Assembly: GCA_023230325.1 (NCBI GenBank) | Contig: JALNXN010000020.1 | Span: 1 to 11,238, forward strand | Length of the DNA: 11,238 nucleotides | Origin: an archaeon | GTDB taxonomy: Archaea; Iainarchaeota; Iainarchaeia; Iainarchaeales; CSSED10-239 | Reading direction: 5' to 3' | Part shown: positions 6,214 through 11,238 of the stretch, in pieces | Numbering within the stretch: the stretch's first letter is position 1 | Layout of the letters: each line of letters starts with the position of its first letter | Position numbers and translations under genes: made by a program | Notes under the pieces: model-generated | The model's database searches: none | Told to the model about the DNA's origin: nothing | Seen by the model: the letters and a program-made list of their open reading frames with translations, nothing else

Positions 6214-8406
6214 TTAAAAATCAAATAGTTTCTTTTGAACTTTTATTTGTTTGTTTTCATTCTTGGTATTTTCTTTTTCTTCCTCTGTACCTGCAAAGTC
6301 ATATTCAATTTTAAGTTCCTTTAATGCTTCTAATCCAATTTTCCCAACAACTTCAATAAATTTATTTGGGTTATTTTTAATATCTGAAATTGTTTTAATT
6401 CCTTTTTCAAATAGTCTCCTAGCCCTAATTCTTCCAATATTCTTAAGTTCAACAAGTGTAACTAATTCTTTTCTAATTCCATAGGTAAGTCTAAGTCTAA
6501 GGTTTTTATACTTTTTTAAAGTCTCTAAGTTATTAGAAGTATATTTTATAATCTCACAAATACAATGCCCCATCCATTCAGCTCTAGAAATAATATCCCT
6601 TAATTGTCCAGGTGTAGTATTATATTTTTCAATTAACTTATCCTCTGTTTCTTCATTTATCCAGTCACTTAGCATCTTTGATTCATATAGTTTTGAAAGT
6701 AAGTAAAGATCTTCATAATCAAAATAAATATTATTTTTTACAGTTTCAAATAAAGTAAAAAGTTCGTCTTCATTTTCATTCTTATACTGTGTGTAGGGCT
6801 TAATTTCTGTGGTGTTTACAACAGTATACAATAGTTCAATATCTGTAATTTCGTCTTTTCCTTTTTTAATCTCTAAGTCAGTAATAATATTGTTTGCTGA
6901 AAGAGGATCAATATACAAGTAACAAATTTTCATCCCCAACTGTGTAATTTCAAACCCCTCTTTTGTTTCTTTTAAAAATTTAGAGTCAAAAAACTCTTTA
7001 ATAATTTCTAATATATTTTCTTTAATTTGAATAACATCTCCAAATATAAAATAATAGAATGTGTTTGAAAAATAAGTTATTAGTTCTTTTACAGAATTAA
7101 TATTATTAATTAATATCATAGACAGTAAATGCATCCTTAGCAAATTAATTTTTGATAATTGAGATTCTAAATCAGTTGGTTGTGAGAGAATATATGTTTG
7201 ATAAACTTTAGAAATGTCTGTCTCTTTATTAACCACACAGATAGCTTGCCCAGAAGAATCATATTTGGGCCTTCCGGCTCTTCCCCCCATCTGCATAAAT
7301 TCATTAACACCAATAGGGGTCATTCCTTTATCAGTGTATCTAAATATGTTATTGATAATTACTCTATAAGCAGGCAAGTTAATTCCTGCAGCAAGTGTAG
7401 GTGTTGCAAAGATAATTTTAATATACCCTTTTTTAAAAGCCTCTTCAACAATTTTTCTTTGTTTAGAGACAAGCCCAGCATGATGGAAAGATGCTCCATT
7501 TAAAGTACTTTTAAATAATTTTAAACACTGGCTTGTAGGTTGTTCTAAAGCCTCTCCAATCTCTCTAGATACAATTCTTAATTTCTTTTCTTCATCTTCA
7601 CTTAAATAATTTTTAATAATTTTAGAATATTTTTCTGCAAAAGACATGGTTAATTTTCTAGAATTACAAAAGACAATTAATTGTTTCTTCTTTTCTAAAG
7701 TGTCTTTAATAATTGAAGAGAGATTTAAATTTTTCTCAGCATATTTATTTAGATCAATTGTTTGATTTTCAAAATGAATTTCATTATTGTAGAATATTCC
7801 AATTTCTAAAGGTACTGGTCTATAATTGGTTTTAACAAGAGTAGCCTCTAGCCAATCAGCGAGTTCTTTTGAATTCCCAATAGTTGCAGAGAGTCCTAAC
7901 AGATTTATATGTTTATAACTTTGTTTAATTTGTGTAACTATAATTTCTAATGTTGCACCTCTGTTGCCTCCAATTTCATGAATCTCATCAATGGTAAGTA
8001 ACCCAACATCCTTTAACCAATCAGGGGAATGCCTAACAATCGAATCAAATTTTTCAAAAGTTAAAAACAAAACTTCATAATTTGCTAAATGTTTAACACT
8101 AGAGTCTAGATCTCCAGTTGATATTCCAATTTTAATATTTAATTCTTTTTCAAATTTTTTTTTAGTCTCTGTATAATGTTCAAAAGTAAGTGCTTTTAAT
8201 GGAGAAATATACACTACCTTTTTCTTTTTATTAACAAGGCAGTCAAGTAGAAACATTTCAAAAACAGTTGTTTTTCCAGAAGCAGTTGGTGTACAGATTA
8301 ATGTGTTTTTTCCAATATGATCTTTAGCTAGTTCTTGGACTGGGTTTAATTTTTCATAGTGATTTATTTCTAAAATTTTATTAACTATTTCTTTTTGTGT
8401 AAGCAT
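6214..8406 (-). CDS. hel308: Hel308-type (Ski2-like) superfamily 2 DNA helicase
   Basis: This 730-residue ATP-dependent 3'-5' helicase belongs to the family that unwinds lagging strands at blocked forks. Motifs appear in order: LNPVQ (20-24, Q motif), TPTASGKTT (39-47, Walker A), DEIH (140-143, Walker B), GLSATIGN (171-178), HHAGL (308-312), ATPTLAAGINLPAYRVI, QMGGRAGR (372-379). The winged-helix and ratchet regions follow, with TPGQLRDIISRAEWMGH at about 598-614, then the C-terminal helix-hairpin-helix LKNIGRIRARRLFEKGI whose RAR (661-663) is typical of Hel308 domain 5. The last seven residues, QKKLFDF, resemble a PCNA-binding PIP box. Length is normal. The ATG at 8406-8404 has no Shine-Dalgarno. 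It is read leftward from a 57-bp divergent promoter shared with an orphan gene. Confidence 0.95.
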   Translation of the reverse strand: MLTQKEIVNKILEINHYEKLNPVQELAKDHIGKNTLICTPTASGKTTVFEMFLLDCLVNKKKKVVYISPLKALTFEHYTETKKKFEKELNIKIGISTGDLDSSVKHLANYEVLFLTFEKFDSIVRHSPDWLKDVGLLTIDEIHEIGGNRGATLEIIVTQIKQSYKHINLLGLSATIGNSKELADWLEATLVKTNYRPVPLEIGIFYNNEIHFENQTIDLNKYAEKNLNLSSIIKDTLEKKKQLIVFCNSRKLTMSFAEKYSKIIKNYLSEDEEKKLRIVSREIGEALEQPTSQCLKLFKSTLNGASFHHAGLVSKQRKIVEEAFKKGYIKIIFATPTLAAGINLPAYRVIINNIFRYTDKGMTPIGVNEFMQMGGRAGRPKYDSSGQAICVVNKETDISKVYQTYILSQPTDLESQLSKINLLRMHLLSMILINNINSVKELITYFSNTFYYFIFGDVIQIKENILEIIKEFFDSKFLKETKEGFEITQLGMKICYLYIDPLSANNIITDLEIKKGKDEITDIELLYTVVNTTEIKPYTQYKNENEDELFTLFETVKNNIYFDYEDLYLLSKLYESKMLSDWINEETEDKLIEKYNTTPGQLRDIISRAEWMGHCICEIIKYTSNNLETLKKYKNLRLRLTYGIRKELVTLVELKNIGRIRARRLFEKGIKTISDIKNNPNKFIEVVGKIGLEALKELKIEYDFAGTEEEKENTKNENKQIKVQKKLFDF

Positions 8407-8463
8407 CTTAAGATATATTATATAAAAGAAGTATTAAATAAAGTTTGTTTTTATATAATTAAT
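8407..8463. promoter_or_regulatory. 57-bp divergent promoter spacer
   Basis: This short spacer must serve both the leftward helicase and the rightward lysine-rich gene. Plus strand: TATAAAAG at 8421-8428 would give a leader of about 15 bases; ATTAAATA at 8433-8440 has leaderless spacing. Minus strand: TTATATAAAAAC at about 8448-8459 or TTTATTTAATA at about 8433-8443 are candidates. Neither gene has a ribosome site. The two promoters physically overlap, so their use may be mutually exclusive. Confidence 0.45.
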
Positions 8464-9108
8464 ATGGGTCTTAAAAAATTAAATTTAAATCAAATAAAAG
8501 AAAAAGTTAAAGCAAAAGTAATTAATTATAAATCTTTAAAAAAAGAGAAGGAAACTAAATTAAGATTAACTTTAGAAAAAAGAAGAAGAAAAGAACTTGA
8601 TGAACTTATAAAAAAATTAGATAGAATACTCTTTTTCAAAGACCCCACTCATTCAAAACAACCTCTTACCTTTATTGAAAGAAATAAACAATTAATTAAG
8701 GAGATTAAAAAAGAAGAATTTAAAAATCCGATATTTTCTCTTTTATCAAATGCACAAAAATTTAATTCTGTAAAAAAAAATCAAATTCTTTTAAGGCAAA
8801 GATATTCTGCAAATCTTTTAATAATGTTATTAAAAGAATATTCCGCAAAACCACTTGTAGCTAAGTCCATTAAGATTGATTTTATGCGCTTTGAAAAAGC
8901 ATTATTTGATATTGCAAATAACCATATAGAGTTGACTTTTGATAAAGCAGAGTTTGTAATTAAAAATATTAATATTTGTAACAAGTCTCTTTTACAAACA
9001 ACCTCTTTATTAGAATTGTCTAACAGAGTCAAATATTTTGCAAAAAGCTTTGAAAAATTAAGTAAATTAAAAGTTCCTAATAAATATATAAATGATTTGC
9101 CTAAGTAA
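8464..9108 (+). CDS. lysine-rich helical protein of unknown function
   Basis: This gives 214 residues from the ATG at 8464. The open frame extends upstream to a TTG at 8395, but that start would overlap the divergent helicase gene, so 8464 is preferred. Residues 1-60 are strongly basic and probably coiled-coil or extended helix (KEKETKLRLTLEKRRRKELD), then a short loop FFKDPTHSKQPLTF. A mostly helical C-terminal part follows (RQRYSANLLIMLLKEYS, LLELSNRVKYFAKSFEKLSK). No membrane segment, metal-binding cluster or catalytic motif is visible, and I do not recognise the family. Its general composition is like the small-protein pair at the left end, but I could not align them beyond lysine-rich helices. 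Codon use matches the neighbours. Confidence 0.8.
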   Translation: MGLKKLNLNQIKEKVKAKVINYKSLKKEKETKLRLTLEKRRRKELDELIKKLDRILFFKDPTHSKQPLTFIERNKQLIKEIKKEEFKNPIFSLLSNAQKFNSVKKNQILLRQRYSANLLIMLLKEYSAKPLVAKSIKIDFMRFEKALFDIANNHIELTFDKAEFVIKNINICNKSLLQTTSLLELSNRVKYFAKSFEKLSKLKVPNKYINDLPK

Positions 9109-9342
9109 GTTTTTAAAAAGTAAGTTAATATTTTTTATAAATAAATTTAAAAGATTTTTCTCAACTCTACATAAATTTAGAAAAACAAAAACCTTTATAA
9201 GATATTCGGTTCACTAATAATATTAATAAATATCTACTTTTGATCTTAAATGAATAAAAAAAATTCAAATATCTTTATAATTTTTAAAAATGTAAATAAC
9301 CCTACTTATGTTTATAAATATTAGTTACAAATGTGAAAATAT
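9109..9342 (+). promoter_or_regulatory. intergenic region with several TATA-like boxes
   Basis: This 234-bp A/T-rich stretch holds no convincing gene. TTTATAA occurs four times, at 9134-9140, 9194-9200, 9274-9280 and 9311-9317. The last lies 26-32 bases before the FKBP ATG at 9343, suiting a leaderless or very short-leader start. An inverted repeat AGATATT (9200-9206) with AATATCT (9229-9235) has a 22-base loop, and AAATATCT recurs at 9267-9274. A T-run at 9131-9136 may end the preceding transcript. I see no tRNA or C/D-box signature. Confidence 0.45.
9325..9340 (+). promoter_or_regulatory. GTGA-containing leader element before FKBP
   Basis: TTACAAATGTGAAAAT ends 2 bases before the FKBP ATG, and 15 of its 16 bases recur just before the aCPSF1 ATG (10729-10744). 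The GTGA (9333-9336) sits 6 bases from the ATG and matches the 16S-complementary core, so it is probably a ribosome site. That fits poorly with transcription starting 26 bases after the 9311 TATA box. Confidence 0.45.
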
Positions 9343-10032
9343 ATGATTAAAGAAAAAGACATAATAGAACTTGATTTGATTTTAAAGGATGCAAACTCAA
9401 AAGAAATGTTAGATACTACCTTTCCAGAGATTGCAAAAGAAAATAATCTAAATATAAAAAGTGAATATAAATCATTAACTTTTATTGTAGGAACTGGAGA
9501 GCTTTTAAAAAATGTTGAGAAAAACATAATTGATTTAGAAATTAATAAGTCAAAAACCTTCATATTAAAAAAAACAGAAGCCTTTGGAGAAAGAGATGAT
9601 AAAAAAATAACAATCTTACCTCTTTTAGATTTTAAAAAAGAAAAAATTAACCCTATGCCAGGAATGTATGTAAATGTTGGTGAAAAATCAGCAAAAGTAA
9701 TAAGTGTTTCTGGTGGAAGAGTAAAGGTTGACTTTAACCCAATCTTTGCTGGAAGAGATTTAGAATATACAATTACAATTAATAAAATATTTTCAAAAGA
9801 TGAAGAAAAAATACCATCAATTATAGAAAAAGCATTTTCTTTTATACCAAAAGAGCAACTAGAATATGTTTATGATGAGAAATTAAAACAAATAGATGTA
9901 CAATTACCTTTAGGAATCCCTAAGGAATTAGATTACTTTAAACAATTGTTTGCAAAAATGGTTCTTGACTCAACAGCCTTAGACTTAGTTAAGTTCTCAC
10001 AAAATTTTACAAGAAAAGATAATAATAAATAA
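9343..10032 (+). CDS. long archaeal FKBP-type peptidyl-prolyl isomerase
   Basis: This 229-residue cytoplasmic proline isomerase and chaperone is of the two-domain archaeal type (like the roughly 26-kDa FKBPs). The FKBP core with its inserted flap shows MLDTTFPEIAKEN (22-34), VGTGELL (49-55), AFGERD (80-85), then the insert-in-flap region with NPMPGMYVNVG and VSGGRVKVD, returning to FNPIFAGRDLEYTI (131-144; the usual form is DFNHPLAGK). The C-terminal domain (about 150-229) is the extension seen in the long forms. The core is somewhat diverged: the normal YTG near the start is LDL, and the glycines of the usual ALIGMEVGE segment are replaced in NIIDLEINKS, so isomerase activity may be reduced. 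It is followed after 15 bases by the proteasome beta gene. Confidence 0.88.
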   Translation: MIKEKDIIELDLILKDANSKEMLDTTFPEIAKENNLNIKSEYKSLTFIVGTGELLKNVEKNIIDLEINKSKTFILKKTEAFGERDDKKITILPLLDFKKEKINPMPGMYVNVGEKSAKVISVSGGRVKVDFNPIFAGRDLEYTITINKIFSKDEEKIPSIIEKAFSFIPKEQLEYVYDEKLKQIDVQLPLGIPKELDYFKQLFAKMVLDSTALDLVKFSQNFTRKDNNK

Positions 10033-10035
10033 AAA

Positions 10036-10041
10036 GGGTGA
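10036..10041 (+). promoter_or_regulatory. Shine-Dalgarno GGGTGA fixing a TTG start
   Basis: GGGTGA lies 6 bases before the TTG at 10048-10050. The TGA within it is also an in-frame stop for the proteasome frame, so translation cannot start further upstream. Confidence 0.75.
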
Positions 10042-10047
10042 ATAAGT

Positions 10048-10662
10048 TTGACAAATACACATAATGTTTATAAAACTGGAACAACAACAATTGGAATTGT
10101 AACAAAGGAAGGAATTGTTTTAGCAGCTGATACTCAAGCATCCATGGGTAACTTAATTGCAAATAATGATACTACTAAAATCTACAAGATAAACGATTCA
10201 ATCGCAATTACAATTGCAGGCTCCCAAGGAGATGCTTTAGTTTTAGTTAGACATTTACAAAACCATGCAAATTTATATGAATTAGAACATAAAAAAAATT
10301 TATCAACAAAAGCTTGCGTAACTGTTTTGTCAAATATTCTAAACTCAAATAAGATGGTTCCTTTTTTTACTCAGTTTATAGTTGCAGGAACTGATGGTGA
10401 TCTATACTCTATGGATATGGCTGGTGGACTTAACAAAGAAGAACAATTTGCATTTTCAGGTTCAGGTTCAGAACTTGCTTTAAGTGTTCTAGATAGTGAT
10501 TATAAAAAAACACTAAACATAAAAGAGGCAATACAAATTGCAAAAAAAGCAATTACCTCTGCAAAAAAAAGAGATATCTATACAGGCGGAAATGGTATAA
10601 AGCTTGTAATTATTAAAAAAAATGGTTCTGTTGAAGAACTACCTATTGAAAAATATAATTAG
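10048..10662 (+). CDS. psmB: 20S proteasome beta subunit, TTG start
   Basis: This 204-residue threonine protease forms the inner rings of the archaeal 20S proteasome. An 11-residue propeptide ends in TG, and self-cleavage before Thr12 (TTTIGIVTKEG) exposes the nucleophile. With Thr12 counted as 1, Asp17 (in LAADTQAS) and Lys33 (in NNDTTKI) are in the exact catalytic positions. SGSGSE (137-142) and RDIYTGGNG (D176, T179) supply the remaining conserved active-site region. All catalytic residues are therefore present. No ATG or GTG lies between the in-frame stop at 10039 and Thr12, so the TTG at 10048, with GGGTGA before it, is the only possible start. It is cotranscribed with the FKBP gene and followed by aCPSF1, a neighbourhood known from other archaea such as Methanocaldococcus. 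The gene ends in TAG. No alpha subunit is in the window. Confidence 0.97.
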   Translation: MTNTHNVYKTGTTTIGIVTKEGIVLAADTQASMGNLIANNDTTKIYKINDSIAITIAGSQGDALVLVRHLQNHANLYELEHKKNLSTKACVTVLSNILNSNKMVPFFTQFIVAGTDGDLYSMDMAGGLNKEEQFAFSGSGSELALSVLDSDYKKTLNIKEAIQIAKKAITSAKKRDIYTGGNGIKLVIIKKNGSVEELPIEKYN

Positions 10663-10728
10663 ATTTCTAATTAATTATTCTTATGCACTATATTTATTTA
10701 AATTTTAAATTAAATTATTGTTAGCTAT

Positions 10729-10744
10729 TTATAAATGTGAAAAT
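10729..10744 (+). promoter_or_regulatory. GTGA-containing leader element before aCPSF1
   Basis: TTATAAATGTGAAAAT lies 1 base before the ATG at 10746, nearly identical to the element before the FKBP gene. GTGA (10737-10740) is 5 bases from the ATG, a good ribosome-site position. The TTTATAA in it is too close to the ATG to be this gene's TATA box; TATTTATTTAAATT near 10691 is the better candidate, or read-through from psmB. Confidence 0.45.
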
Positions 10745-10745
10745 T

Positions 10746-11238
10746 ATGGATTTATTTGAAGATATAAAAAAACAAATCAGTGTAACCTTAACTGAAAGAA
10801 AAGTTAATTTTACAAAAGTTGAAGCAGAGGGTTCAGAAATTGCGGTGTACACAACAAACCCAATTGAATTCTTTGAAAATAAAAGTATTGTGGGTTATCT
10901 TGCAGAAACCTTTAAAAAAAGAATTAATGTAAGAACAGAAAAGTCTGCTTTAATGGACCCAGTAGAAGCAAATGAAATTTTAAAAAAAATTATCCCAAAA
11001 GATGCTGGAGTAAAAAACATTTTCTTTGATGCAGTTTTTTCAGAAGTTGTAATTGAAGCTGACAAACCTGGAGTTGTTATTGGAAAATTAGGAGATGTTT
11101 CTAAATCAATTATTAGAGATACAAAATGGATCCCTAAAATATTAAGAGCACCAACAGAAAATTCTGAAATTCTTAAAAAAGTAAGAGGTTATGTTTTAAA
11201 AAACAGCCTTGAGAGAAAACAATTTTTAAAAGACATTG
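10746..11238 (+). CDS. aCPSF1, beta-CASP ribonuclease for mRNA 3' ends (N-terminal part)
   Basis: The first 164 residues of a gene that continues past the window end. The archaeal CPSF homologue is an endo/exoribonuclease (metallo-beta-lactamase/beta-CASP fold) with two N-terminal KH domains, and it acts in transcription termination and 3'-end formation. Visible here are the KH region with SALMDPVEANEILKKIIP (67-84), and the second KH with KPGVVIGKLGDVSKSI, whose GxxG loop is GKLG (113-116; GKGG is usual), followed by WIPKILRAP and GYVLKNSLERKQFLKDI. These match the family's conserved start. The catalytic beta-lactamase part lies beyond 11238, so activity cannot be judged. The position next to psmB is the conserved archaeal arrangement. 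GTGA before the ATG supports the start. Confidence 0.93.
   Translation, partial: MDLFEDIKKQISVTLTERKVNFTKVEAEGSEIAVYTTNPIEFFENKSIVGYLAETFKKRINVRTEKSALMDPVEANEILKKIIPKDAGVKNIFFDAVFSEVVIEADKPGVVIGKLGDVSKSIIRDTKWIPKILRAPTENSEILKKVRGYVLKNSLERKQFLKDI

Noticed and set aside
7198..7503. A 101-residue plus-strand open frame opposite the helicase.
   Set aside because: It lies wholly antisense to the conserved motif IV-VI region of Hel308 and shows no family signature; it is a shadow frame.
8395..8463. Extended start (TTG at 8395) for the lysine-rich gene.
   Set aside because: It would overlap the divergent helicase coding start and remove its promoter; the ATG at 8464 is more plausible.
8464..9108. 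Possible homology of the lysine-rich protein with the left-end small paralogues.
   Set aside because: The only resemblance is basic helical composition; no extended alignment could be made.
9201..9221. A GGTTC stretch resembling a tRNA T-arm in the intergenic region.
   Set aside because: No matching acceptor, anticodon or D-arm sequence surrounds it.

Overview
The window is very A/T-rich and clearly archaeal. It encodes an aRF1-type release factor, a TruD pseudouridine synthase with archaeal-type motifs, a Hel308 helicase, a long archaeal FKBP, a 20S proteasome beta subunit and the start of the archaeal mRNA 3'-end factor aCPSF1. TTTATAA-like boxes sit near expected archaeal TATA positions, and several genes appear leaderless or carry short GTGA/GGAG ribosome sites. 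The low G+C, lysine/asparagine-rich proteins and several unrecognisable small genes fit a reduced-genome DPANN-type lineage (Woesearchaeota/Pacearchaeota-like). That placement is an inference. TAA, TGA and TAG all act as stops.

Layout. Positions 1-78 hold the tail of an unidentified plus-strand gene. It converges on two minus-strand paralogous small basic proteins (504-81 and 924-523) that look like an old tandem duplication. A divergent promoter region (925-1071) leads into a plus-strand run: a phosphoribosyltransferase with an eroded PRPP loop, a one-pass membrane protein, aRF1, then TruD. TruD converges on a minus-strand Hel308 helicase (8406-6214). A 57-bp divergent spacer separates the helicase from a lysine-rich orphan gene (8464-9108). 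After a 234-bp intergenic stretch comes a protein-quality-control and RNA-processing group: FKBP isomerase, proteasome beta subunit (forced TTG start) and aCPSF1, which runs off the window.

The most notable element is a 504-residue intein in the release factor. It is inserted exactly between the Gln of the catalytic GGQ and the following Ser, so an unspliced precursor cannot have an intact peptide-release loop. The intein has Hint splicing blocks at both ends, a LAGLIDADG-type endonuclease region and, between the first Hint part and the endonuclease, an apparent Cro/C1 (XRE)-type helix-turn-helix domain. The second LAGLIDADG motif has Lys where the metal-binding acid is expected, so the endonuclease is probably impaired while splicing looks intact. 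The aRF1 gene ends in UGA, so production of spliced aRF1 depends on termination by spliced aRF1.

How the genes fit together: aRF1 and TruD serve translation (termination and tRNA/RNA modification); FKBP, proteasome beta and aCPSF1 form a folding, degradation and RNA-processing block; Hel308 serves replication-fork repair and ends in a PCNA-binding-like tail.
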